Assembly (NCBI GenBank): GCA_035292625.1
Contig: DATDPS010000039.1
Location: 1 to 16,447, forward strand
DNA length: 16,447 bases
Reading direction: 5' to 3'
Source of the DNA: SHZL01 sp035292625
GTDB lineage: Bacteria > Pseudomonadota > Gammaproteobacteria > Xanthomonadales > SZUA-36
The position numbers were made by a program, and so were the translations under genes. The notes beneath the pieces are model-generated. The model was not told where the DNA came from and made no database searches. It was given only the letters and a program-made list of their open reading frames with translations. Position 1 is the first letter of the stretch. The number at the start of each line of letters is the position of its first letter. Positions 1 through 7,734 of this stretch are shown here, piece by piece.

Positions 1-1
1 G

Positions 2-343
2 GACAGGGCGTACTTCGGTGAAAAGGATTACCAGCAACTGCACTTGATACGCGGCCTGATCGCGGCATTTTTTCTGCCGGTGGAAATCCGTTCCTGCCCG
101 GTAGTGCGTGAAACCGACGGCCTGGCGATGTCTTCGCGCAACCGGCGGCTGGATGCGCAACAGCGGCGGCAAGCGGCCAGGCTCTACCGCGCCTTGAAGA
201 ATGGCAGCAGCCCGCGGCAGGTGCGGGACGAGCTTGAGCAGGCTGGATTCGATGTCGACTACGTCGAGGACTTTGACGGCCGCCGCCTGGCCGCCGCCAG
301 TCTCGGCAGCACACGGCTGATCGACAATGTGCCCCTCGGCTAG
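2..343 (+). CDS. panC: Pantothenate synthetase, C-terminal part (5' end outside window)
   Basis: PanC condenses pantoate with beta-alanine, using ATP through a pantoyl-adenylate intermediate, to give pantothenate in the cytoplasm. The reading frame is open from base 2, and the first residues (DRAYFGEKDYQQL) match the conserved PanC block AxFGEKDxQQ. About 25 residues on comes the second hallmark, RETDGLAMSSRNRRL, which contributes to the ATP/pantoate site. The remaining ~50 residues fit the normal C-terminal domain, with the usual 'Dyvedfd' strand near the end. Only about 113 of the usual ~280 residues are present because the window cuts the gene. Its stop lies inside the start of coaBC (17-nt overlap), so it is the upstream member of a CoA-synthesis operon. 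The assignment is firm. Confidence 0.95.
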   Translation, partial: DRAYFGEKDYQQLHLIRGLIAAFFLPVEIRSCPVVRETDGLAMSSRNRRLDAQQRRQAARLYRALKNGSSPRQVRDELEQAGFDVDYVEDFDGRRLAAASLGSTRLIDNVPLG

Positions 344-1571
344 CAAGCGCAAAGACCAGCGCAATATCCTGCTGCTGATGTCGGGCTCCATCGCTTGCGC
401 CAAGGCCAGCAGCCTGGTCTCCGCCTGGGTCAAGCAGGGTCACGAAGTGCGCGTGGCGGTCACGCGCTCCGTGGCCGGGTTCCTTGGCCATGCCACCCTC
501 GAAGGATTCAGCGGGCACCCGGTGCTGGGCGATGCCTTTGCTCCGGGGCAGGTCATGGATCACATTCACCTGGCGCGCTGGGCGGACATCGTGGTGGCCG
601 CGCCAGCAACTTCCAACCTGATCAACAAACTTGCTGCAGGCATTGCTGATGACGCCGTCACCAGCCTGTGGCAGGCAGCCTGGGGGCAGGACAAACCGAT
701 GTTCATCGTGCCCGCCATGAACACCCGCATGTGGCTCTACCCGGCAACGCAGGAGAGCATCCGCCGCCTGCAATCCTGGGGCATCCGCGTGTTACCCACG
801 GCCGAGGGTGACCTCGCTTGCGGGGAAATCGGCGCCGGGCGGATGCTGGAACCGGAAGCAGTCCTGGAGTTCATCGACGCCGCGCACCGAAGCCAGCAGG
901 CCCGGCGGGGTAAACGGGTGCTGATCACGGCCGGCGGCACCCGTGAGCCCATCGATTCGGTGCGTTACATTGGCAATCTCAGCACCGGCCAAACGGCTTG
1001 CGTACTGGCCGAAGCACTGACTCGCACGGGACACCAGGTCACCTGGCTTGGCGCTGAACACGCTGCCCGTCCACAGCACGTGGGCCGGGTTGAAACCTAT
1101 GTCACCTTCGCTGAGCTGGCGGCTCAGCTAAAGCGCCTGCTCTCCGGCCAGGTTTTCGATGTTGTGGTACATGCCGCCGCGGTGGGAGATTTCTCGGTCG
1201 AGCGGATCGAGCGGAACGGGGCACCGGGTCCAATGGCCGCGACCAAACTTCCTTCAGATTCCGCACTGACCCTGCACCTCAAGCCCAATCCCAAACTGCT
1301 GGACCAGCTCCGCACCTGGTCTGCTAACCCGGCTATCCAGATCATTGGCTTCAAACTCACCGATGGTGCTGACCAGGAGCAACAAGCCCGGGCCATCAGC
1401 CGCCTGTTCGATGCAGCCGGGGTCGACGCGGTAGTGCATAATGACCTGGAAGAAATACGCGGCGGCAAGCATCCGTTCCGCGTGCATACATCGGCTGGTG
1501 ACCCGCTCCCATGCGCCGGACACGTCGAGTTGGCCAACCGCATTGAACACCTGCTGGAGAAAATGCCCTGA
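327..1571 (+). CDS. coaBC: Bifunctional phosphopantothenoylcysteine decarboxylase / phosphopantothenate-cysteine ligase (Dfp), with atypical CoaB half
   Basis: CoaBC joins cysteine to 4'-phosphopantothenate (CoaB) and decarboxylates the product to 4'-phosphopantetheine (CoaC, an FMN flavoprotein). The N-terminal CoaC half has SGSIACAKASSLV, the catalytic-His block HIHLARWAD, the PAMNTRMW motif and the cysteine flap LACGEIGAGRM. The CoaB half begins with VLITAGGTREPIDSVRYIGN, which is clearly the CoaB nucleotide-binding start. However, it reads GGT and LSTG where the E. coli-type protein has GPT and SSGK, HAAAVGDF in place of CAAVADY, and IGFKLT in place of VGFAAE. It therefore belongs to a divergent CoaB branch. 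Total length (414 aa) is normal. The ATG at 327 overlaps panC by 17 nt and has no strong Shine-Dalgarno, so translational coupling is likely. coaX follows with its start on the coaBC stop. Confidence 0.93.
   Translation: MCPSASKRKDQRNILLLMSGSIACAKASSLVSAWVKQGHEVRVAVTRSVAGFLGHATLEGFSGHPVLGDAFAPGQVMDHIHLARWADIVVAAPATSNLINKLAAGIADDAVTSLWQAAWGQDKPMFIVPAMNTRMWLYPATQESIRRLQSWGIRVLPTAEGDLACGEIGAGRMLEPEAVLEFIDAAHRSQQARRGKRVLITAGGTREPIDSVRYIGNLSTGQTACVLAEALTRTGHQVTWLGAEHAARPQHVGRVETYVTFAELAAQLKRLLSGQVFDVVVHAAAVGDFSVERIERNGAPGPMAATKLPSDSALTLHLKPNPKLLDQLRTWSANPAIQIIGFKLTDGADQEQQARAISRLFDAAGVDAVVHNDLEEIRGGKHPFRVHTSAGDPLPCAGHVELANRIEHLLEKMP
1556..1560 (+). promoter_or_regulatory. Shine-Dalgarno for coaX (GGAGA), inside coaBC
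   Basis: GGAGA lies in the last codons of coaBC, with 7 bases between it and CTG 1568. It supports a non-ATG start there instead of ATG 1631, which would delete the DIGN phosphate-binding motif. Confidence 0.55.
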
Positions 1572-2341
1572 TTCTCTGCCTCGACATTGGTAACAGTCAC
1601 ATCTTTGGCGGCGTCTTCGAAGGCGAAGAATTGCAGATGACTTTTCGCAAAGCCTCCAGGCAGGGCGCTTCTTCCGACGAGTACGGTCTGTTTTTTCGCG
1701 CGGTTTTGCGGGAAAACGGCATCGATCCCGGCAGGGTGAGCCGGATCGCCATGTGCAGCGTGGTGCCAGAAGTGGTGTACGCCATCAGCGCCAGCTGCCG
1801 TAAGTATTTCGACTGCGTGCCATTCATCTTGCAGGCCGGGGTTCGCACCGGCTTGAAAATAGGCTACCAGAATCCCCTGGAAGTGGGTTCGGACCGCATC
1901 GCCAACGCCATCGGCGGCGCCCACCTGTTTCCCGACCAGGATTTGTTCATCATCGACATGGGCACCGCCACCACCCTGTGTGTCATTGGCCGCGGGCGGC
2001 ATTACAAGGGCGGGGTGATTTTGCCAGGGCTGCGCATGGCCATGCAGGCCCTGGATTCCGGCACTTCCAAACTGGGCGCAGTCGAAATCATCCGCGTGGA
2101 ACACACCCTGGGCCGCAGCACCACGGCCAGCATCCAGTCCGGGCTTTTTCATGGCCATATTGGGGCACTGCAGGAAATCATGCGCCGGGTGGCGGATGAA
2201 GAATTTGATGGCAAGCGTCCCTACACCCTGGCCACCGGGGGATTCTCCTCCCTGTTCGAAGGCGCCGGCCTGTTCGACACCAGCATACCGGACCTGGTGC
2301 TGCAGGGGCTGCGCCTGGCCGAGGAATTGAACAGGACTTGA
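1568..2341 (+). CDS. coaX: Type III pantothenate kinase, probable CTG start
   Basis: CoaX phosphorylates pantothenate, the first committed step to CoA. The type III enzyme is unrelated to CoaA, is not feedback-inhibited by CoA and needs a monovalent cation. The first ATG in frame is at 1631, but the upstream in-frame codons encode LILCLDIGNSHIFGGVF, which is the essential N-terminal phosphate-binding strand (DIGN). The start must therefore be upstream. CTG at 1568 overlaps the coaBC TGA and has GGAGA 8 bases before it. This gives 257 aa, typical for the family. Other signatures are EVGSDRIANAI (GxDR), IIDMGTATTLCVI (GTATT), GGVILPGLRMAMQAL and GLFHGHIGAL. The ASKP-fold kinase core is complete. 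ATT at 1571 is an alternative start. Function is sure; the exact start is inference. Confidence 0.92.
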   Translation: MILCLDIGNSHIFGGVFEGEELQMTFRKASRQGASSDEYGLFFRAVLRENGIDPGRVSRIAMCSVVPEVVYAISASCRKYFDCVPFILQAGVRTGLKIGYQNPLEVGSDRIANAIGGAHLFPDQDLFIIDMGTATTLCVIGRGRHYKGGVILPGLRMAMQALDSGTSKLGAVEIIRVEHTLGRSTTASIQSGLFHGHIGALQEIMRRVADEEFDGKRPYTLATGGFSSLFEGAGLFDTSIPDLVLQGLRLAEELNRT

Positions 2342-2433
2342 TCCCGCACGGCTGGTATCCCTTGCCTGCGCGCGCAGATTTCCCTGCCTTGCTCATCGCT
2401 TGCGCGCTTCATGGTCTTTTTTTTGAGCTTTAC

Positions 2434-2439
2434 TATAAT
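2434..2439 (+). promoter_or_regulatory. Putative sigma-70 -10 box (TATAAT)
   Basis: A perfect TATAAT lies in an AT-rich stretch between coaX and the TPR lipoprotein gene, 53 bases before the ATG. No convincing -35 hexamer sits 16 to 18 bases upstream (the region reads as weak ATGGTC), so it may be activator-dependent or a chance match. The T-run at 2417-2424 lies between coaX and this box, but I see no hairpin before it. Confidence 0.4.
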
Positions 2440-2492
2440 GATGCTTGAATTTACTCTTATCGGAGCCTGTTGTTCACGGAGGAGTTCCTGCC

Positions 2493-4208
2493 ATGAAAGC
2501 CCAAACTGCCAAAGCATTATTTTTCACCCCGTTCCTCGCTGTTACTCTACTGGCTTGCACTGATCGTTCCGGCGAGGAGAGCATCCAGTCAAGCGCCACT
2601 CCGGAGCAGGAGCTCACGCAGGCTGAAGTAGTGGCCATGGCGGGCGCGCCCCTGTTTGAAGGCATGGGCGATCATCAATACCCCATCACCACCGGCAATC
2701 CCTGGGCGCAGCGCTATTTCAACCAGGGCCTGGTCATTGACTTCGCCTTCAACCACGCCGAATCAGTGCGTTCGTTCAAGGCGGCGCAGAAACTCGACCC
2801 CGACTGCGCCATGTGCTTCTGGGGCGAGGCGCTGGCGCTGGGGCCCAATATCAACGTGACCAGCAATGGCAAGGCGATCATGTCAGAGCAGGCGCAACGG
2901 GACGCCCACGCGGCCATCCGGAAAGCGCTCGCGCTGAAAGGCCAGGCCAGCGCAAAAGAAGCGGATTTCATCGAGGCGCTGGCGGTGCGCTACAACGGCG
3001 ACCCGGCCTCCCCGCGCGAACCGCAGGATCTGGCCTACGCGGATGCGATGCGCGAGCTTTACCAGCGCTATCCCGATGATGACACAGCCGCCAGCCTGTT
3101 TGCCGAGGCGCTGATGACTACGATGCCTTGGGATTACTGGCTGGATGAGGGAAACCCCAAACCTTACACCGTGGAAGTTATCGATGCGCTGGAAACCGTG
3201 CTGCAACGTTCGCCGCGGCACCCGATGGCGCTGCATTTGTACCTGCACGCAGTGGAAGCCTCGGCTAGCCCGGAACGCGCCGAAGCGGCCGCCGACACAC
3301 TGGCCACACTGGTTCCGGGAGCCGGGCACCTGGTGCACATGCCGGCCCACATATACTGGCGGGTGGGCCGCTACCACGACGCCGCGGAGGCCAATGTGCG
3401 GGCGGCGGACGTGGATGAAGCCTATATCGCCCAGTGCAATGCCCAGGGTTTTTACCCTGCGATGTATTATCCGCACAACATTCACTTTTTGTGGGCTGCC
3501 GCCAGCATGGAAGGCCGCAGCGCCGTGGCCATCGATGCCGCCCGCCGCGTGGCGGCAAATGTGCAGCTGGAGATGATCGAGCAGTTCCCTTCGGTGGAGT
3601 TCTTTCACACCATCCCGCTACTGGCCCTGACGCAGTTCGGCCACTGGGATGAAATCCTGCAGCAGCCCCAACCCGACCCCGGGATGGATTTTTCCAACGC
3701 CATCTGGCGCTACGTCCGCGCCACCGCCTATGCGCGAAAAGGCGACCTGCAAGCAGCGCGGGCAGAGCACGCTGCCCTGACGCCGCTGCGCGAATCCGCC
3801 AAGGTGCATTTCCTGGATACCGTGGCTTACCCCGCCAGTCAGTTGTTGCTGATCGCGGATGAACTGGTGCAAGGGGAAATTGCCATGGCGGAGCATCAGC
3901 CCGCCATGGCAGTGACGCATTTCGAGAACGCCGTCACGGCCCAGGACGCCCTGCCCTACACCGAGCCACCCTTCTGGTACTACCCCACCCGCCTGACCCT
4001 GGGCAATGCCTTACTGACTGCCGGGGACGCAGCGGGCGCTGAAGCGGTGTTCCGCCGCGATCTGGAAATTTACCGGCACAACGGCTGGTCCATGCACGGT
4101 CTGCTGCAGAGCCTGCGGACGCAGGGTAAAACAGCGGAAGCCGAAGAGATGCAGCAGCACCTCGACCACGCCTGGGCCCTGGCGGATCCGGAGTTAAAGC
4201 AGCTCTGA
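2493..4208 (+). CDS. TPR-repeat outer-membrane lipoprotein of an uncharacterised family
   Basis: A 571-aa protein begins with a lipoprotein signal peptide: a short basic start, then a hydrophobic stretch ending LLAC, with Cys22 as the lipidated residue. Thr at +2 predicts outer-membrane sorting. ATG 2493 is chosen over ATG 2445 because GGAGGAG (2478-2484) sits 8 bases upstream and the signal peptide then starts normally. The body is helical TPR-like (FNHAESVRSFKAAQKLDP, then a CAMC at residues 105-108 followed by WGEALALGPNIN). Three histidine-rich blocks stand out: HLYLHAVEAS from H248, HLVHMPAHIYW from H279, and YYPHNIHFLW with H328 and H331. I recognise these blocks from many proteins labelled only 'tetratricopeptide repeat protein'; no function is established. 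The gene appears to be its own transcription unit. Protein binding is the usual TPR role; a metal or enzymatic role is speculation. Confidence 0.85.
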   Translation: MKAQTAKALFFTPFLAVTLLACTDRSGEESIQSSATPEQELTQAEVVAMAGAPLFEGMGDHQYPITTGNPWAQRYFNQGLVIDFAFNHAESVRSFKAAQKLDPDCAMCFWGEALALGPNINVTSNGKAIMSEQAQRDAHAAIRKALALKGQASAKEADFIEALAVRYNGDPASPREPQDLAYADAMRELYQRYPDDDTAASLFAEALMTTMPWDYWLDEGNPKPYTVEVIDALETVLQRSPRHPMALHLYLHAVEASASPERAEAAADTLATLVPGAGHLVHMPAHIYWRVGRYHDAAEANVRAADVDEAYIAQCNAQGFYPAMYYPHNIHFLWAAASMEGRSAVAIDAARRVAANVQLEMIEQFPSVEFFHTIPLLALTQFGHWDEILQQPQPDPGMDFSNAIWRYVRATAYARKGDLQAARAEHAALTPLRESAKVHFLDTVAYPASQLLLIADELVQGEIAMAEHQPAMAVTHFENAVTAQDALPYTEPPFWYYPTRLTLGNALLTAGDAAGAEAVFRRDLEIYRHNGWSMHGLLQSLRTQGKTAEAEEMQQHLDHAWALADPELKQL

Positions 4209-4254
4209 TCCTTTATAGGCGAGACGCGTTTCTGCCGTTGTCAGTACGCCTGGC

Positions 4255-5430
4255 TCATGCCGGGCGGGAGTTATGCGCGCGCACCGAAACCACCCAGGCT
4301 CGCAGCGGCAACGGCAGGTAAAGGGCGAAGAAACAAAAGATGATCAGCATCATGCGGTCAGCGCCGAAATAGTCCATACCTGCACCGACCAGGAAGGGGC
4401 CGGTCACCGTACCCACCGCCCATGCAGCGGTGAACGATGCGCTGGCCGCGGCCAGCATGCTGCCCTTGAATCGCTCACCGATGAGAATGACGCCCAGGGC
4501 GTAGATCATGCCTTCCACCCCGCCAAATACGAAGGCGAACAACTGGGCGAAAAGGGCGTGCTGCAGGACGTACGGCATGGCCAGCAAGCCCAGCATGGTG
4601 AGCGCGATACAGACCACCAACAAGCCCATGCGATTGACGTGGTCAGCCAGCCAGCTTAAGGGCAGGATCAGGACCATGCTGCCCACCCCGATCATGGTCA
4701 ACAGCCACAGGGAGAAATTTTCACTGATACCCAGGTGCAGGCCAAACAGCGGGAAGAAGGTCACGATCGACTCGGCGGCGGATGCGTACACCACGTTGGC
4801 CAGCATGATGGTGGGCGCCAGCAGGAACACCGCCCAGATACCTGAGGCTGTTTCTTCACTACTGGGTTTAAGCCGGTATTCCCGGGCCACGAACAGGGGG
4901 ATGGCGGCGCTCAGTACCAGCACGCTGGTGCTGTAAAACGGCAGCATGCCCTCTGATCCGGTTGCAATCAGCAACAAGGGGCCGAGCGCAAAACCGGCAG
5001 CACCCACCGAACTGTAAATACCGATAATGCGGCCACGCCAGTTTTCATCGGCCAGTTCATTGATCAGCGCTTCGCTGGAAATCCACAACATGGAATTCAA
5101 GGCGCCCACCACGAATCGCAAAGGAAACCAGAACCACACATTGGGGATCAGTCCCGCCAGGATGAACAGCAGTGCCAGCACGACGGAGACCGTCTGCATC
5201 ATGCGCGCCGGGGCGAAGCGGCGCAGCAGGCGGGGCGCGAGGGGCGCGATGACCAGTATGGCCGCCGCCTGGCTCATGGTGCTGAGCCCGATCAACGTCT
5301 TGCTCACACCCTGCCCGTCCAGCACCAGCGCCAGCAGTGGAAACGTGATGCCATAAACGAGGTTGACCACGGCCATGGCGGCAATGACCCCAGCCAGGCT
5401 GCGCCGGCGTTGCATGCGGTTGTGGTTCAT
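4255..5430 (-). CDS. MFS transporter, YcaD-like (probable exporter)
   Basis: About 391 residues, strongly hydrophobic, with roughly 12 predicted membrane segments, as expected for the major facilitator superfamily. Family-specific blocks are YGITFPLLALVLDGQGVS in TM1, LAPRLLRRFAPARMM in the TM2-3 loop (a loose motif A), FVVGALNSMLWISSEALIN, and RGRIIGIYSSVGAAGFALGP, the YcaD-type TM5 motif. A second motif-A-like loop, LSWLADHVNRMG, lies in the C-half. The substrate cannot be told from sequence. An upstream in-frame ATG at 5484 would add 18 residues and overlap the SDR stop; neither start has a good Shine-Dalgarno. I prefer 5430 because the basic stretch NRMQRRR then directly precedes TM1. It is co-oriented with and directly downstream of the SDR gene, so the two are probably one operon. 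Confidence 0.85.
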   Translation of the reverse strand: MNHNRMQRRRSLAGVIAAMAVVNLVYGITFPLLALVLDGQGVSKTLIGLSTMSQAAAILVIAPLAPRLLRRFAPARMMQTVSVVLALLFILAGLIPNVWFWFPLRFVVGALNSMLWISSEALINELADENWRGRIIGIYSSVGAAGFALGPLLLIATGSEGMLPFYSTSVLVLSAAIPLFVAREYRLKPSSEETASGIWAVFLLAPTIMLANVVYASAAESIVTFFPLFGLHLGISENFSLWLLTMIGVGSMVLILPLSWLADHVNRMGLLVVCIALTMLGLLAMPYVLQHALFAQLFAFVFGGVEGMIYALGVILIGERFKGSMLAAASASFTAAWAVGTVTGPFLVGAGMDYFGADRMMLIIFCFFALYLPLPLRAWVVSVRAHNSRPA

Positions 5431-5464
5431 GGCAGCTGTCTGAAACGGGAGTGACACCCAAGTC

Positions 5465-6202
5465 TCAGGCCGTGTTGCCGCCATCGATAGGGATGGCCGC
5501 CCCGGTAATCTGCGCTGCCTCCGCGGATGCCAGGAACAAGGCCAGGGCGGCTACTTCGCCGGCTTCCGTCACCCGTCCGCTGGGGCTTTGGCGGCCGTAT
5601 TCCCGCAGCGCTTCAGCCGCTGACAGGCCGTCCACAGCAGCCTCCTGTTCCAGCATCGGCGTATCCACATCTCCCGGGCAGATGGCCACCACGCGGATTC
5701 CTTCCGCCGCATGGTCCAGGGCCATGGCCTTGGTCAGCAGCACCAGTCCGCCTTTGCTGGCGCAGTAGGCAGCGGCCTTGCGGCCGCCCCTGATGCCCCA
5801 GTCCGATGCAATATTGATGATTACCCCGCCTTGGCTTCGCAGATGCGGCAGCGCAGCCCGGCTGAGGAAAAACGGGGCGTCGAGGTTAACCGCCAGAGTC
5901 TGCCGCCAATCCTCGTCGCTGGTGGCAAGGGTGTCCCGGCGAAAGTAGATGCCCGCATTGTTGACCAGGACATCGAGACGGCCGTGCAGGCGCATGCAGT
6001 GTTCAACCAGTTCCCTGCATGCCGGCGGAGAGGAAAGATCTCCGCTCCAGATGGTGATTCCCGGCGCCTCGCTTTCCAGCCCGGACAGGCGCGCGCGATC
6101 GCGGCCCGCGGCCACGACTTCGTAGTCCGCGGCGGCAAAGCGTTTCGCGATGGCGCGCCCGATACCGGAACTGGCGCCGGTCACAATAACGATGTTTTTC
6201 AT
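5465..6202 (-). CDS. Short-chain dehydrogenase/reductase (SDR), classical
   Basis: A cytoplasmic NAD(P)-dependent oxidoreductase of 245 aa, the classical SDR length. The Rossmann motif TGASSGIG is at residues 8-15; Arg34 after strand 2 (AAGRDR) favours NADP(H). NNAG is at 81-84, with catalytic Asn106, Ser133, Tyr146 and Lys150 (YCASK) in correct spacing. It has PGDVDTPM after strand 6 and the usual end, TGAAIPIDGG. The open frame extends upstream to 6310, but ATG 6202 places the first strand normally and has AGGAAA about 8 bases upstream. The MFS gene follows immediately. The substrate is unknown: these motifs are shared by hundreds of ketoreductase and alcohol-dehydrogenase subfamilies. It is divergent from the GST-like gene at 6347. 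Confidence 0.88.
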   Translation of the reverse strand: MKNIVIVTGASSGIGRAIAKRFAAADYEVVAAGRDRARLSGLESEAPGITIWSGDLSSPPACRELVEHCMRLHGRLDVLVNNAGIYFRRDTLATSDEDWRQTLAVNLDAPFFLSRAALPHLRSQGGVIINIASDWGIRGGRKAAAYCASKGGLVLLTKAMALDHAAEGIRVVAICPGDVDTPMLEQEAAVDGLSAAEALREYGRQSPSGRVTEAGEVAALALFLASAEAAQITGAAIPIDGGNTA

Positions 6203-6346
6203 TTCTGGTTTTCCTGTTGCGGTGCGGTGGCTCGCTTTGCAGATACTACATGAGCCAGTGAAGCCCAGCAGAATTCTGCAGCGTCGCGTGGGCCCGGATT
6301 CTGGCATCATACCAGCGGCGGTTTGTTGTTAATCCGGGGATTCAAC

Positions 6347-7300
6347 ATGTACCAAATGCGTTGGTTACAGCATGGGTTGTTCCTGCTGCTTTTGCCGCTG
6401 ATCGTCGCCAGCTTCGACTTGTCACTGGCCAGTGCCATCGGCCTGGTGCTTCTGGCACTGCTGTGGCGCTGGTTCATTGCGCTTAGCTTTGTCATGTTTC
6501 CGGCGAAAGGTCCGGAACTGGTCTTGCACACCATTTCCGCCAGCCATTTCGTGGAAAAGGTTCGCTGGTGCATGGATCGGCTGGGTGTGAGTTACACCGA
6601 AAGACCCTCGGCCGGCACTTTGGGGGCGTTCTTCGCCGGCCGGACGGTGCCAGTCCTGCGTTTTCGCACCGGCCTGGTTTACTCTTCGATTGGGAACTCG
6701 CCGGAGATCCTGCGCTACTTGTGGGGCCGCTACAGCGCGGAAACAGGCCCGGCTGCCGCGTTCCTGCAACCTACTATCGAACGGCTGGAACTGGAGCGCA
6801 GGATCGATCGCTGCGGAGTGGATTTGCAGGTCTGGGTGTATTTTCTCATGCTGCCTGACCGCGGCCTCACGCTTCATGCCTGGGGCGACCACAACCCGGA
6901 CGTGCCGCTATACCAGCGGCTGCTCCTGCGGCCCCTGTTTCCCCTGCTGCGAACACTCATCGGAAGGTCGTTCAGGCTGTCGGAAATCCGCTACCTGAAG
7001 GCGGTCGAGCAGATCGACCGCCTGCTGGGGGAAGTTGAAACCTCCCTGGCTGATGGCCGCAAGTCCCTGTTGGGCGGCGAAATCATCAACTTCACCGATA
7101 TCAGTTTTGCCGCCATATCCGGCCTGTGGCTCCAGCCGCCGGAGTATGGTGGAGGCAAAGCGAACACGGTGAAACTTGACCGGGTGCGGGTGCCGGAAAG
7201 AATGCGCGCGGACATTGAACGCTGGACTACCCTTTTCCCGCGGGCCAGCGCCTTCGTGCAAGAGCTTTATCGCCACCAGAGACACGTGTCAGACGAGTGA
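6347..7300 (+). CDS. Membrane-anchored glutathione S-transferase-like protein
   Basis: 317 aa. The first ~50 residues are hydrophobic and form one or two membrane segments (HGLFLLLLPLIVASFDL, then ASAIGLVLLALLWRW). A GST N-terminal thioredoxin-like fold follows: LVLHTISASHFVEKVRWCMD holds the usual S-x-F-x-x-K/R catalytic-turn pattern, TVPVL carries the cis-Pro, and SSIGNSPEILRYL is the gamma-glutamyl binding segment. The C-terminal part is helical, with FTDISFAAISGLW matching the GST C-domain 'xAD' helix. Start: ATG 6347 has GGGGA 6 bases upstream; an upstream TTG at 6323 is less likely. No neighbour suggests a substrate. Whether it conjugates glutathione is unknown; many such bacterial proteins have no assayed activity. 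Confidence 0.75.
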   Translation: MYQMRWLQHGLFLLLLPLIVASFDLSLASAIGLVLLALLWRWFIALSFVMFPAKGPELVLHTISASHFVEKVRWCMDRLGVSYTERPSAGTLGAFFAGRTVPVLRFRTGLVYSSIGNSPEILRYLWGRYSAETGPAAAFLQPTIERLELERRIDRCGVDLQVWVYFLMLPDRGLTLHAWGDHNPDVPLYQRLLLRPLFPLLRTLIGRSFRLSEIRYLKAVEQIDRLLGEVETSLADGRKSLLGGEIINFTDISFAAISGLWLQPPEYGGGKANTVKLDRVRVPERMRADIERWTTLFPRASAFVQELYRHQRHVSDE

Positions 7301-7503
7301 CAAAATACGGCAGTATCTTGCTGAAATTGGTCTGGACAGGTTTGTGCCGCCCCCTGGGTCGAACCCAAGCATTCATCTCAATCAGCTTTTATATCAATGA
7401 CATGAGTATCACTCTTTAATTTACTTCAAGGCATGAATTCAACTGGCATGGTTTCTGCATTTAACCCTATGCAAACGAGCATCGCGGCCAGGAGGAAAAC
7501 ACC
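7301..7503 (+). other. Intergenic region, locally AT-rich
   Basis: About 200 bases with no gene that I can support. Positions 7386-7440 are clearly AT-richer than the surroundings and could hold the promoter of the small gene at 7504, but no -35/-10 pair is convincing. A small perfect hairpin, TGGGT-CGA-ACCCA, near 7357-7369 has no T-run after it. Confidence 0.5.
7490..7495 (+). promoter_or_regulatory. Strong Shine-Dalgarno (AGGAGG)
   Basis: A perfect AGGAGG lies 8 bases before ATG 7504. It is the strongest ribosome-binding site in the window and the main reason to believe the small downstream gene. Confidence 0.7.
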
Positions 7504-7734
7504 ATGTCACAGATCACCATCCAATTGACCCGGTTCCAGGTGGAAAAACTCCAATGCATCGGCGGTGCAGGCCACGCCGCTCCCTACCGCGTAACCACGT
7601 ATCAAGGCATGGACCTCGGCGCCGTGGGCGTCGTCATGGATAGCAATGTCGACGCTGCTAACACGGCCGACAACGATCGCAAACTGGGGGGATTCCTTCT
7701 CCACGGTTTGTGCCGCCTGCTGGGCGTTGTTTGA
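7504..7734 (+). CDS. Small orphan protein, 76 aa, function unknown
   Basis: I do not recognise this protein. It starts MSQITIQLTRFQVEKLQCIG, then GAGHAAPYRV and GAVGVVMDSNVDAANTADND, and ends with a hydrophobic tail, GGFLLHGLCRLLGVV. There is no signal peptide and no clear domain; Cys residues are at 18 and 71. Support for a real gene is the perfect AGGAGG 8 bases upstream, third-codon positions mostly G or C as in the neighbouring genes, and a hairpin plus T-run directly after the stop. It stands alone between the GST-like gene and the MCE operon in the same orientation. It could be a species-limited small protein, or the remnant of a longer gene whose C-terminus was lost by frameshift. Confidence 0.55.
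   Translation: MSQITIQLTRFQVEKLQCIGGAGHAAPYRVTTYQGMDLGAVGVVMDSNVDAANTADNDRKLGGFLLHGLCRLLGVV

Noticed and set aside
1124..2158. 344-aa minus-strand ORF across coaBC and coaX
   Set aside because: It is antisense to two genes with clear family motifs; its composition is typical of a GC-rich shadow frame and shows no domain.
4248..4265. GCCTGGC..GCCGGGC hairpin between the convergent TPR-lipoprotein and MFS genes
   Set aside because: It overlaps the MFS stop codon, contains a G-T pair and has no T-run on either strand, so I do not call a terminator.
7351..7376. GGGTTCGACCC on the minus strand, reminiscent of a tRNA T-arm
   Set aside because: With a 7-base T-loop the stem does not pair, and no acceptor, D or anticodon arm can be drawn around it. 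It is a simple 5-bp hairpin.
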